NCBI GenBank assembly: GCA_965229625.1 | Contig: CBDDJJ010000001.1 | Coordinates: 2,480,001 to 2,544,000 of the forward strand | Direction of reading: 5' to 3' | DNA length: 64,000 nucleotides | DNA from: JANQIO01 sp965229625 | Lineage (GTDB): Bacteria; Pseudomonadota; Gammaproteobacteria; Pseudomonadales; Halieaceae | Shown here: one piece after another, positions 1-8,450 of the stretch | Layout of the letters: each line of letters opens with the position of its first letter | Position numbering within the stretch: the first letter of the stretch is position 1 | Translations under genes and position numbers: made by a program | Notes under the pieces: model-generated | Told to the model about the DNA's origin: nothing | Database searches by the model: none | What the model saw: only the letters and a program-made list of their open reading frames with translations

Positions 1-872
1 CCTGGCTTGAGCACCACGGGCTGGGGCTGGGTGAGTCCCTGGTGCTGGACCCGCAGAACTCGGCCTTCCCGATCCCGGTGACGCGTGAGGTGGGCGGTTT
101 CCGTTTCCAGGAAGTTCGCATGGTGGACTACCCGTTCTTCGTCGACGCCCGTGAGCCGGGGCTGAACCCCTCCCATCCCGTGACCTCCGGCATTCCCCAG
201 ATCACGCTGGCCTGGCCCTCGCCCATAGAGCTGGACGCCGAGAAAAACGCCGGCCGCGAGGTTGTGAAGCTGATCGAGTCCTCCACAGGGGCCTGGACAG
301 AAACCAGCATGGACGTACTGCCACGGGTTTCCGATACCGGCCTCAGCGGCTGGGATGCGCCGGCAAACACTGCGCCACAGTTGCTCGGCGTGGCGGTCAG
401 TGGCCAGTTCTCCTCCTTTTTCGCGGGCAGGGAATCGCCGCTGGCGGGGGACAGCGACGGCGACGCTGAAACCACATCGACGCCCACCGTCAGCAGCGTC
501 ATCGAACGGTCGCCGGAGTCAGCTCGCCTGGTGGTGTTCAGCTCCAACGACTTCCTCACCGACCAGATCCTCGGCACCATGAGTTCCATGACCGGGGCGC
601 AGTACCTCGGCCCCCTGGAGCTGGTAGCCAATGCGCTTGACTGGGCGCTGGAGGATGAGGGACTGCTGGGCATTCGCTCCCTGGCACATTTCAATCGCAG
701 CCTGCCTCCCATGGAGAAAGACGCGCAGCTGTTCTGGGAGTACCTCAACTACGGCCTGGCGGTATTGGCCCTGTTGATTATTGGACTCTGGCAACGCCTC
801 AATCGACGCAGGCAGCAGCAGCGTTTCCTGGCCGCCTTTGCCGGTGCCGGTGTGCCGGGAGGTGCCGCATGA
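1..872 (+). CDS. GldG-family ABC transporter auxiliary protein (C-terminal part)
   Basis: Only the C-terminal 289 residues are present; the frame is open from the left edge (first whole codon at base 3), so the start lies outside. The visible part has the LDPQNSAFPIP and SGIPQITL stretches that I associate with the GldG/ABC-auxiliary family, a periplasmic domain that works with an ABC-2 ATPase and permease. A single membrane segment lies near the end (YGLAVLALLIIGLW), followed by a basic tail (RLNRRRQQQR), so the large domain is periplasmic and the C-terminus cytoplasmic. Its stop overlaps the start of the DUF4340 gene by four bases (ATGA), which implies translational coupling. The ATPase and permease would be expected just upstream. 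The exported substrate cannot be told from the sequence. Confidence 0.8.
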   Translation, partial: WLEHHGLGLGESLVLDPQNSAFPIPVTREVGGFRFQEVRMVDYPFFVDAREPGLNPSHPVTSGIPQITLAWPSPIELDAEKNAGREVVKLIESSTGAWTETSMDVLPRVSDTGLSGWDAPANTAPQLLGVAVSGQFSSFFAGRESPLAGDSDGDAETTSTPTVSSVIERSPESARLVVFSSNDFLTDQILGTMSSMTGAQYLGPLELVANALDWALEDEGLLGIRSLAHFNRSLPPMEKDAQLFWEYLNYGLAVLALLIIGLWQRLNRRRQQQRFLAAFAGAGVPGGAA

Positions 873-1822
873 ACCGCCTTACCAGTATTCTCGCCGTCGC
901 CCTGGCGCTGCAGCTGGCGCTGTCCGTCGTCCTGTTCTGGCCGCGGGAGAACCCCGGCGAGAGTGATGCCCGGCTGGCACTGTTGGATCTCGCCAGCGGG
1001 CAGGTGGACAAACTGATCATCAGCGGCAGCGACGACAGCCTGCTGCTGCAGCGAGATGAAGACCGCTGGATCATGCCCGACTATCACCGACTGCCGGTAC
1101 AGGCCAGCCGGCTGAACCGGGTGCTGATTGACCTGCCCGCCCTGCCACGTGGCTGGCCGGTAGCCGGCAGCGAGAACGCGACCGCGCGTTTCCAGGTGGC
1201 GGCGGACAACTACCAGCGGCGCGTGGAGTTCTACGCTGGCGAAGCTAGCCAGGGAGACATCTTTGTGGGTACCTCCCCTGGGTTCCGCAAGGTACACGTT
1301 CGCCCGGCCGACAGCCGCCAGGTCTACGCCGTGGAGTTCAACAGCTTTGAGCTGCCGGTGGTGCCGGCGGAATGGCTGGACAAGTCGCTGCTGCAACCGC
1401 GGGACATTACCGCGATCGACGGCCTGGACTACCGGCTCAGCCGCGAGGGTGAACGCTGGCTGGGTGACGAGTCGGCGACGCCGTCCACCGAACTGGTAGA
1501 CACACTGGTCAACGGTCTCACCAGCCTGCGGGTCACCGGCGCTGCGGACATCGCAACGGCCAGCCTGCTGGCCGACCTGGATGCACCACCCACGCTACAG
1601 GTAACCGCTGGCGGCGAACGCTACGCTTTTAGGCTCTACGAGATGGAAGACAGCTATTTTGTGCAACGCGAGGATATCCCGGTCTACTTCAGCCTGAGCG
1701 CGCTCGACTACGATCGCCTCAACGACGTCGATGCGGAATCGCTGTATGCTGCCCCGCAAGCCAGCGAGGAAAGCAGCGAGGAATCCAGCGATGACAGCGA
1801 GACCGGCGGCGAAGCCGACTGA
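869..1822 (+). CDS. DUF4340 domain-containing protein
   Basis: This 317-residue protein starts with a hydrophobic anchor (residues ~5-24, LTSILAVALALQLALSVVLFW) and continues as a soluble, probably periplasmic domain with repeated beta-rich units, as in DUF4340 proteins. That family almost always follows a GldG-type gene in ABC transport operons, and here the ATGA overlap at 869-872 confirms the pairing. The C-terminal ~20 residues are a Ser/Glu/Asp-rich low-complexity tail (SEESSEESSDD), probably disordered. The family has no proven biochemical function; a role as auxiliary subunit of the exporter is inference from neighbourhood. Confidence 0.8.
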   Translation: MNRLTSILAVALALQLALSVVLFWPRENPGESDARLALLDLASGQVDKLIISGSDDSLLLQRDEDRWIMPDYHRLPVQASRLNRVLIDLPALPRGWPVAGSENATARFQVAADNYQRRVEFYAGEASQGDIFVGTSPGFRKVHVRPADSRQVYAVEFNSFELPVVPAEWLDKSLLQPRDITAIDGLDYRLSREGERWLGDESATPSTELVDTLVNGLTSLRVTGAADIATASLLADLDAPPTLQVTAGGERYAFRLYEMEDSYFVQREDIPVYFSLSALDYDRLNDVDAESLYAAPQASEESSEESSDDSETGGEAD

Positions 1823-1854
1823 CCGGCACGGGGCAAGCGGGAAAAAGTGATACC

Positions 1855-1896
1855 ATGCGCCGCTTTCGCGTATTGCTGCGCAAGCCCTCCCCTTGA
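1855..1896 (+). CDS. possible 13-residue leader ORF overlapping the glycosyltransferase start
   Basis: An ATG at 1855 opens a 13-codon frame (MRRFRVLLRKPSP) whose TGA at 1894-1896 overlaps the TTG start at 1893 as TTGA. The downstream giant gene has a rare start codon and no visible Shine-Dalgarno, so termination-reinitiation from this mini-ORF would explain how it is translated. A purine-rich stretch (GGGAAAAAG) precedes the ATG. The peptide is basic with no recognisable family. It may be chance: short ORFs are common. Confidence 0.25.
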   Translation: MRRFRVLLRKPSP

Positions 1897-4800
1897 CTGA
1901 CCAGACCGTGCACCCGACATCCGCTGACAAGCGCTCACAAGCGATACTGGTACTCGGCTGTCATCGTTCCGGTACCAGCCTGCTGACCCGCGGCATGCTG
2001 GCGGCGGGCGCGAGCCTGGCGGAGGACCTCGTCGCACCGGCCGCCGACAACCCCACCGGGTTCTGGGAAGACGCCGAGGTGGTGGCGCTGAACCGCGAAA
2101 TGCTGTTGGCCTCCGGCAATACCTGGGACAGCACCAGGCTGCACCCGGTCGAGCAGCTCGAGAATCGCCAGCACTGGATAGAGCGCGCCGCCGGCCTGCT
2201 GCGGGCGAACTACCAGGACCAGGAGCTGTTCGCCCTCAAGGACCCCGCCATGTGCCTGCTGCTACCGATCTGGGTGGCCGCCTTCCGGCAACTGGGCATC
2301 GAGCTGCGCGTCGCCATCATCCTCAGGTCGCCACTGGCGGTGGCAGACTCCCTGCACGCCCGCAACCAGTTCTCGGTGGAGAAGTCGCTGATGATCTGGC
2401 TGGCCTACAACTGGTCACTGGTCACCAGCCTGGAGCTTAAGGACCTGGCGCTGGGTGTTTGCGACTACGACCGCCTGATGGACCAGCCCGCGGCCACGCT
2501 GAAGGGCCTGCTGGATCGCCTCGGCTTGCCCTGCGACGAAGCGAGCCTGGAAGAATTCGCCGGCGAGTTCGTCAACCCGGCGCTCAAACACAGTGCGCGC
2601 GGCATCGAGGAGCTGGCTGACGACCCCACCGCAGAGCTCGCGCGTCAACTGGCGGAACAGCTGTTGCCTCTGGCTGCCCGGCAGGACAGCGCCGCTCTCC
2701 GGGACACCCTGGGGAGCCTGAGAACCCATGAGCTGGGCAGCTTGCTGGCTGGCCATATCGACGGTTTTGTCAGCGGTGATCGCAGCGCCATGCTGGAAGA
2801 CCTGCGCACAGATCTCGACGAGTCGCGTGAAGCACTGCAGCAGGCCCGGGGGTGGCAGGTGGAAGCCGAGCGCCTGGAAGCAGAACTGCAAAGCGAGGAG
2901 GCCGCTTTCCAGGCCGAGCTGGATCGACTCAATGCGGCACTGGCCGAAAAGGAGGCAAACTACCAGGGTGCGATTGAGCGGCTCGAGGGTGAGCTTAAAC
3001 AGACCCACAGCGAGTATGGAGAACAACTGGGCCGTCTGGAAACCAGACTGGTCGAGGAGTCCAGGGCGCAGGCGGAGGAACACAGGCAGGCCATGGCCGA
3101 CGTTTCCAGCGTTTACGAGGCACAGGTAGCGGAAATGCATCTGGAAATGGCGCGCAAGGATGCCGGCTACGAGGCCCAGATCGACACGGTTACGCGGGAA
3201 AGGGAGCAAGCGCGTGTCGAGACCGCGCAGCTGCGCGCCTCTTTCAGCTACCGACTCGGCCGGCTGCTGACCTGGCCGCTGCGCAAACCCTACGCCCTGC
3301 TGGTCCAGCCGTTTGTGCGAAACCGTGCGTTTCGCGAGCTCATGGAAGAGGTGCGCCGCAATCCCTGGAAGACGCTCAAGCTCATCAATCCGCGCCGCAT
3401 CGGCAACCTGTTCAGGATCGTCTACGCCAGGCCGGAATTGTCCAACCAGGTGTTCCGCTATTACGAGGAGCAGTTGTCCCAGGAGCGAAAATACCTAGAC
3501 GTGGGTCTGCAGCAAAACACCGATGCCCGCGCCCTGCACTTTGAGCTGGTCGACCGGCCCCGGGTATCCATTATCATTCCCGTCTATAACCAGCTCGATT
3601 ACACACTGGCCTGCCTGGCGTCCATCCAGAAACACCTTCCAGGCACAGGCTTTGAGATCATCGTGGTGGACGACTGTTCCAGCGATGACACCGAGACAGT
3701 CATCAGCAAGATCCCCGGCGTGTACTACCGCCGCAACGCCGAGAACCTTCGCTTCCTGCGCTCGGTGAATGGCGCGGCGAGCGCTGCCCGTGGTGAGTTC
3801 ATCTACCTGCTGAACAATGACACCCAGCTTTTGCCAGGGGCAGTAGACAGCCTGGTCGGCACCTTTGACGAGCATCCCGACGCCGGCGTGGTGGGCTCAC
3901 GGCTGCTGTTTCCCGACGGACGCCTGCAGGAGGCCGGCGGCATTGTCTGGCGGGACGCCTCCGCCTGGAATTTCGGCCGGCTGGACGATCCTGACAAGCC
4001 GGATTACAGCTACCTGAAACCGGCGGACTACGTATCCGGGGCCGCGCTGATGGTGCGCCGGGAACTGTGGCAGGCCCTGGGCGGTTTCGATGATCGCTAC
4101 GCCCCGGCCTACTACGAGGACACCGACCTCTGTTTCGCCGCGCGGCAGGCGGGCTACCAGGTGCTGCTGCAGCCGCGCTCCAACGTGGTCCATTTCGAAG
4201 GCGTCTCGCATGGGACCGACACCAGCACCGGCATCAAGCAGCACCAACTGGTGAACCAGCAGAAATTCCTTGAGAAATGGCAGCAGGTGCTGGAAGCAGA
4301 GCACTTCCCCAACGGTGAGCGCGTATTCCAGGCCCGCGATCGCGCCCAGCTGCGACGCACCGTGCTGGTAGTCGACCACTACGTGCCGCACTTCGACCGG
4401 GATGCCGGCTCGCGCTCGACCTTCCAATACCTCAAGCTGCTGGTCAATGAGGGTTTCAACGTCAAGTTCCTCGGCGACAACTTCTTCAAGCACGAGCCCT
4501 ACACCAGCCGCCTCGAGGAACTGGGCATTGAGGTACTGCATGGCAACGATTACGCCCAGAACTGGCGCCGCTGGCTGCAAGATCACGCCGATATGCTGGA
4601 TGTCATCTACTTTCATCGCCCGCATATCACCGAGAAGTACCTGGATACCCTGGCGAAGATGGAGCCACGGCCGAAGTCGATCTACTTTGGCCACGACCTG
4701 CATTTCCTGCGCCTGGAACGACAGGCCGCCGTCGAGAACTCTGCGGCGCTGCTGGAAGAAGCCGAGGCCTGGCGCGCCCGCGAGCTGAAGATCTTCGAGG

Positions 4801-5441
4801 CAGTAGACCTAGTTTACTACCCCTCCCAGGTAGAGGTGGAGCAGATCAAGGCCCTGAGGCCTGACTGCCCGGCCCGGGCCATTCCGCTGTATATCTTCGA
4901 GCAACCCTGGGATATCGAGTATCGCGCCGACCAGCGCCGTGACCTGTTGTTCATCGGCGGCTTCAATCATCCCCCCAACGTCGATGCCATCCTCTGGTTC
5001 GCGGATCTGTTCAATGCTGCCGCGCTGGACGGCGCGAAGCTGCATATCGTCGGCTCCAATATGCCTGATACCGTGGCGGAGCTGGCATCGGACCACGTGA
5101 TCGTGCACGGCTTCCTGGAAGATGAGCAGGTCGACGAACTCTACCGGCGGGTACGACTGGCGGTGGTACCGCTGCGCTTCGGCGCCGGCATCAAGGGCAA
5201 AGTGCTGGAGTCCATGGAGAAAGGCGTTCCGGTGTTGACCACCGAGATCGGCGCCGAGGGCATCGCCAACGCGGACAGCAGTCTCTGCGTGGCGGCCAAT
5301 GACGACTTCAAGGCCCAACTGGAGGCGCTCTACAGTGATGCAGATCGGCTGCAGGCCCTGTCCAACGCTGGCCGGGACACTATTCGCGACAGCTACTCGG
5401 TCGCCGCCGCGCGCGACGCCGTGCTGGCGGATTTCCAGTAG
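1893..5441 (+). CDS. trifunctional sulfotransferase / GT2 / GT4 glycosyltransferase fusion
   Basis: This 1182-residue cytoplasmic protein has three catalytic modules. Residues ~17-290 are a sulfotransferase-like P-loop domain (GCHRSGTSLL at 22-31, PAPS 5' phosphosulfate loop; ILRSPLAVADSLHAR as the 3' phosphate region). Residues ~302-446 are a charged heptad-rich coiled coil. Residues ~555-800 are a GT2 GT-A domain (VSIIIPVYNQ, VVDDCSSDD at ~592, NNDTQLL at ~639, YEDTDLCF at ~742). Residues ~821-1182 are a GT4 GT-B domain (DHYVPHFDRDAGSR, FGAGIKGKVLESMEKGVPV). Such fusions build and modify surface polysaccharides or glycoproteins. The start is a TTG with no obvious ribosome site; a GTG at 1908 is the nearest alternative. 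A second sulfotransferase follows 19 bases later, so the two probably sulfate the same glycan. The acceptor is unknown. Confidence 0.85.
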   Translation: MTDQTVHPTSADKRSQAILVLGCHRSGTSLLTRGMLAAGASLAEDLVAPAADNPTGFWEDAEVVALNREMLLASGNTWDSTRLHPVEQLENRQHWIERAAGLLRANYQDQELFALKDPAMCLLLPIWVAAFRQLGIELRVAIILRSPLAVADSLHARNQFSVEKSLMIWLAYNWSLVTSLELKDLALGVCDYDRLMDQPAATLKGLLDRLGLPCDEASLEEFAGEFVNPALKHSARGIEELADDPTAELARQLAEQLLPLAARQDSAALRDTLGSLRTHELGSLLAGHIDGFVSGDRSAMLEDLRTDLDESREALQQARGWQVEAERLEAELQSEEAAFQAELDRLNAALAEKEANYQGAIERLEGELKQTHSEYGEQLGRLETRLVEESRAQAEEHRQAMADVSSVYEAQVAEMHLEMARKDAGYEAQIDTVTREREQARVETAQLRASFSYRLGRLLTWPLRKPYALLVQPFVRNRAFRELMEEVRRNPWKTLKLINPRRIGNLFRIVYARPELSNQVFRYYEEQLSQERKYLDVGLQQNTDARALHFELVDRPRVSIIIPVYNQLDYTLACLASIQKHLPGTGFEIIVVDDCSSDDTETVISKIPGVYYRRNAENLRFLRSVNGAASAARGEFIYLLNNDTQLLPGAVDSLVGTFDEHPDAGVVGSRLLFPDGRLQEAGGIVWRDASAWNFGRLDDPDKPDYSYLKPADYVSGAALMVRRELWQALGGFDDRYAPAYYEDTDLCFAARQAGYQVLLQPRSNVVHFEGVSHGTDTSTGIKQHQLVNQQKFLEKWQQVLEAEHFPNGERVFQARDRAQLRRTVLVVDHYVPHFDRDAGSRSTFQYLKLLVNEGFNVKFLGDNFFKHEPYTSRLEELGIEVLHGNDYAQNWRRWLQDHADMLDVIYFHRPHITEKYLDTLAKMEPRPKSIYFGHDLHFLRLERQAAVENSAALLEEAEAWRARELKIFEAVDLVYYPSQVEVEQIKALRPDCPARAIPLYIFEQPWDIEYRADQRRDLLFIGGFNHPPNVDAILWFADLFNAAALDGAKLHIVGSNMPDTVAELASDHVIVHGFLEDEQVDELYRRVRLAVVPLRFGAGIKGKVLESMEKGVPVLTTEIGAEGIANADSSLCVAANDDFKAQLEALYSDADRLQALSNAGRDTIRDSYSVAAARDAVLADFQ

Positions 5442-5460
5442 CGCTGGCGGCTGTTCCCGC

Positions 5461-6219
5461 GTGAAGACTCTCGACTTCATGATAGCCGGTGCCCAGAAAT
5501 GCGGCACGACTGCGCTGGCGAGCTTTCTCGCTGGCCACCCCCAGATCAGCATGGCAGCCCCCAAGGAATGCCACGTGTTCGATTCGCCGGACTATCGCCC
5601 GGATTGGTCCCGCGAAGACATCAACCGCCGTTACCTGGCGCACTTCGATGGCTGCCCGACGACCACCCTGTGGGGCGAGGCCACGCCTGCTTATCTGTTT
5701 TACCACGACATTCCCGAGCAGTTGGCACGTTATCACCCGGAGCTGAAACTCATCGTCCTGCTGCGTGATCCGGTCGAACGCGCCATATCTCACTACCGCA
5801 TGGAGGTCACCCGGGGCCACGAGCGCCTGCCACTTTGGCTGGCGCTGTTGCTGGAGTGCCTCGGCCGCCAGGGCGGCGCCCCGCGGGCCCCCCTGAATGC
5901 CCACGGTCGCTATTGCTATCGCCGCCGGGGCCTTTATGCCGAACAGCTTGCGCGCCTGTACCGCAGTTTTCCGGAAACCCAGGTCCTGGTAGTGCGCCAG
6001 CAGGATCTGTTACAGGACCATACCGGTACCCTGGCGCGTGTATTCAGCTTCCTCGGCGTGGACGCCGGCGTCGATATTCCCGGCGACCTGGTCACGCCGG
6101 AAACGCGACAGGTCCAGGGCACACCGAGCGGCAGTTTTCGATTCAGCCGCGCGCTGTTGAAAGCGCTGTTCATTGCGGAGCGCCGGCAACTGCAGCGTGA
6201 GTGGAGCATCTCACTGTAG
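5461..6219 (+). CDS. sulfotransferase domain protein
   Basis: This 252-residue cytoplasmic PAPS-dependent sulfotransferase has the 5' phosphosulfate-binding loop at residues 9-19 (AGAQKCGTTAL) and the 3' phosphate-binding motif at ~100-116 (LLRDPVERAISHYRMEV), followed by a C-terminal helix that reads like bacterial carbohydrate or heparan-type sulfotransferases. I chose GTG 5461 because homologues begin a few residues before the P-loop; the frame extends upstream into the previous gene without a signal. It lies 19 bases after the fusion glycosyltransferase and is surely co-transcribed. The substrate is probably a sugar hydroxyl of the glycan made by that enzyme, which is inference. The C-terminus is somewhat short for the family but shows no frameshift. 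Confidence 0.8.
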   Translation: MKTLDFMIAGAQKCGTTALASFLAGHPQISMAAPKECHVFDSPDYRPDWSREDINRRYLAHFDGCPTTTLWGEATPAYLFYHDIPEQLARYHPELKLIVLLRDPVERAISHYRMEVTRGHERLPLWLALLLECLGRQGGAPRAPLNAHGRYCYRRRGLYAEQLARLYRSFPETQVLVVRQQDLLQDHTGTLARVFSFLGVDAGVDIPGDLVTPETRQVQGTPSGSFRFSRALLKALFIAERRQLQREWSISL

Positions 6220-6229
6220 CAACGCGCAA

Positions 6230-6246
6230 CGAGAATCGTTCTTATT
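6230..6246 (+). promoter_or_regulatory. candidate Fur box upstream of feoAB
   Basis: The segment CGAGAATCGTTCTTATT matches the 7-1-7 Fur consensus (TGATAAT-N-ATTATCA) at about two thirds of positions, with the GAGAAT core seen in many gammaproteobacterial Fur sites. It lies ~55-70 bases before the feoA start and just after the preceding stop codon, where an iron-repressed promoter would be expected. No convincing -35/-10 pair was identified. Confidence 0.5.
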
Positions 6247-6299
6247 TACTTTGGCCCGGCGGCTGCCTACACTCAAGCGTTCCCACGATGCAGGTGTCT

Positions 6300-6542
6300 A
6301 TGAGTACTTCCCTCTGGGCTCTCCGTGCCGGCGACCAGGGCCGCATTACCGGTTTTGGCGAAGCGCTGGCGGAGAGCTATCGTATCCGGCTACTGGAACT
6401 GGGCTTCCACCCCGGGGAGACAGTCTCCTGCCTGCAGGCACCCGCATTCGGCGCACCCAAGGTGTTCAGGGTTGCCAATACCGTGTTCTCCCTGGATGAC
6501 GAGGTCGCCAGCCATATCAACGTTGAGACCGACCTCGCGTGA
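6300..6542 (+). CDS. feoA: ferrous iron transport protein A
   Basis: This small 80-residue SH3-like cytoplasmic protein supports FeoB in ferrous iron uptake. It has the family pattern of an N-terminal L-x-AGDxGRITGF strand, a central RIRLLELGFHPGETV segment and a C-terminal RVANTVFSLDDEVASHI, all typical of FeoA. ATG 6300 gives the usual short N-terminus; an in-frame ATG at 6288 would add four residues. The stop overlaps the feoB GTG (GTGA), so the two are translationally coupled. The Fur-box-like site upstream suggests iron repression. No FeoC gene is present. Confidence 0.9.
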   Translation: MSTSLWALRAGDQGRITGFGEALAESYRIRLLELGFHPGETVSCLQAPAFGAPKVFRVANTVFSLDDEVASHINVETDLA

Positions 6543-8371
6543 GCAAGATTATCCTTATCGGCAGTCCGAACTCGGGCAAGAGCCTGCTGTTCAACCGGCT
6601 CACCGGTCTGTCCCAGAAAGTGGCGAATTTCCCTGGCATCACCGTGGATGTCGCCACGGGCAAGCTGGCGGCGGCGCCCGAGCTGTCGCTGATGGACTTC
6701 CCCGGCACCTATTCCCTGCAACCGATCTCCGGCGAGGAACGGGTAGCCACCGAGTACTTCTCCAAGGCCCTGGACGACCCGGAGGTAACCCAGGTGCTGT
6801 GCCTGGTGGATATCACTCGCCTCGAGAAGAGCCTGTATTTCACGCTGCAGGTGGTGCGGGAATGCGCGCGGCACGGCAAGCATGCGCTGGTTGTGGCGAA
6901 CATGATGGATGTACTGGCACGGCACAATATCGACGTGGACCTGGACGGCCTGGCAGCGGAGATCGGCGCCCCGGTGCTGCCTATATCCGCGCGTACCGGC
7001 GACGGCCTCGATGCCGTGGTCGACCACCTGCGCAAGCCACCGGGGAGCAGCGCCGACAACACCGCACTGGCTGAAACACCCGATACCCTGCTGCGCGGAA
7101 ACGCCCACCAGTTGGCCGGCAAGTACGGACCGCGCGGCGACCTGCTGGTAAAGACCCAGGCGCGCCTGGACAGTTTCTTCCTGCACTCTGCGCTGGGCGG
7201 TTTTGCCTTCTTCGCCATCATGTTCCTGCTGTTCCAGTCGATCTTCACCTGGGCGGCGCCGGTCATGGATGCCGTGGAAGCGGGCCTCGGTGCAATGGCT
7301 GACACCGTGGTGCCGATGATCGGCCCGCAGCTGGCCAGGGATTTCACCAGCGACGCTATTTTCAGTGGCCTGGGTGCCTTCCTGGTATTCGTGCCGCAAA
7401 TATTCGTGCTCACCTTTGTTATCGGCCTGCTGGAAGACTCCGGCTACATGGCACGGGCAGCACTGATCTGCCACAAGCCCCTGCGCCTGTTCGGTCTCAC
7501 CGGAAAGAGTTTTATTCCCATGCTGTCGGGCGTGGCCTGCGCCATCCCGGGTATCTACGCAGCGCGCTCGGTGGACTCACCGAAGAAGCGGTTACTGACC
7601 TACATGGCGATTCCGCTGATGCCCTGCTCCGCCCGCCTGCCGGTATATACGCTGTTGATTGCAGCGTTCATCCCCAATACCACGGCGCTGGGCGGCCTGG
7701 TCGGCCTGCAGGGCCTGGCCATGTTCTGTACCTACTTCTTCGGCATGATGACCGGCCTGATCGTGACCGGCCTGGTGTCGCGCACCCGGGAGGACCACTA
7801 CACCGACCTGCCCTTCGTGCTGGAAATGCCGCCCTACCGCCTGCCGGCGCTACCACCCCTGCTGCGCACCTGCTGGAATCGCTGCCGCCACTTCATTACC
7901 AAGGCCGGCACCATCATTTTCACGGTGACCGTGGTGGTCTGGTTCCTCGGCTACTTTCCCAATCAGGGTGCGGACCTGGGCGCATCGTGGCTGGGCCAGA
8001 TGGGCCAGGTGGTGGAACCGATGTTCGATCCGCTGGGCCTTGACTGGCGCTACGGTGTTGCGATCATGACTTCCTTCCTGGCACGGGAGGTGTTTGTCGG
8101 CACCCTTGGCACCATGTTCGGCATCGAAGGTGCCGATGAGAACATGGTGCCCCTGGTCGACCAGATCCAGGCCACTGGCCTGCCACTGGCCTCCGGCGTT
8201 GCGCTGCTGTTTTTCTTTGCCATTGCCCTGATGTGTGTCTCCACCCTGGCCATCCTCGCCCGCGAGAGCGGCTCCTACCGATTGGCCGCCAAAATGTTCC
8301 TCGCCTACGTCTCGATCGCCTACATCGGTGCCATTGGCGTGTTCCAGCTGGTGAGCCTGTTCACGGCCTGA
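6539..8371 (+). CDS. feoB: ferrous iron transport protein B
   Basis: This is the inner-membrane Fe(II) transporter with a cytoplasmic GTPase domain. GTPase motifs are visible: G1 GSPNSGKS (residues 8-15; many FeoB have GNPNxGKT/S), G3 DFPGT (~residue 55), G4 NMMD (~121) and G5 SAR (~149). From about residue 215 the protein is a series of hydrophobic helices with the Gate-type segments (GLLEDSGYMAR, MLSGVACAIPG). At 610 residues it is shorter than the ~700-770 of E. coli-type FeoB; the GTPase-to-membrane linker (GDI-like helical domain) and C-terminal tail look reduced. GTG start coupled to feoA. FeoB is clear; whether the short form needs a partner is not visible. Confidence 0.93.
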   Translation: MSKIILIGSPNSGKSLLFNRLTGLSQKVANFPGITVDVATGKLAAAPELSLMDFPGTYSLQPISGEERVATEYFSKALDDPEVTQVLCLVDITRLEKSLYFTLQVVRECARHGKHALVVANMMDVLARHNIDVDLDGLAAEIGAPVLPISARTGDGLDAVVDHLRKPPGSSADNTALAETPDTLLRGNAHQLAGKYGPRGDLLVKTQARLDSFFLHSALGGFAFFAIMFLLFQSIFTWAAPVMDAVEAGLGAMADTVVPMIGPQLARDFTSDAIFSGLGAFLVFVPQIFVLTFVIGLLEDSGYMARAALICHKPLRLFGLTGKSFIPMLSGVACAIPGIYAARSVDSPKKRLLTYMAIPLMPCSARLPVYTLLIAAFIPNTTALGGLVGLQGLAMFCTYFFGMMTGLIVTGLVSRTREDHYTDLPFVLEMPPYRLPALPPLLRTCWNRCRHFITKAGTIIFTVTVVVWFLGYFPNQGADLGASWLGQMGQVVEPMFDPLGLDWRYGVAIMTSFLAREVFVGTLGTMFGIEGADENMVPLVDQIQATGLPLASGVALLFFFAIALMCVSTLAILARESGSYRLAAKMFLAYVSIAYIGAIGVFQLVSLFTA

Positions 8372-8450
8372 CCCTTGCGCGCGGCGCGTGCCTATTCCCG
8401 GCCCGTTTCGTAGACTCCGAAATCATGAGAATCTCGGTAACAGCCTGCTG

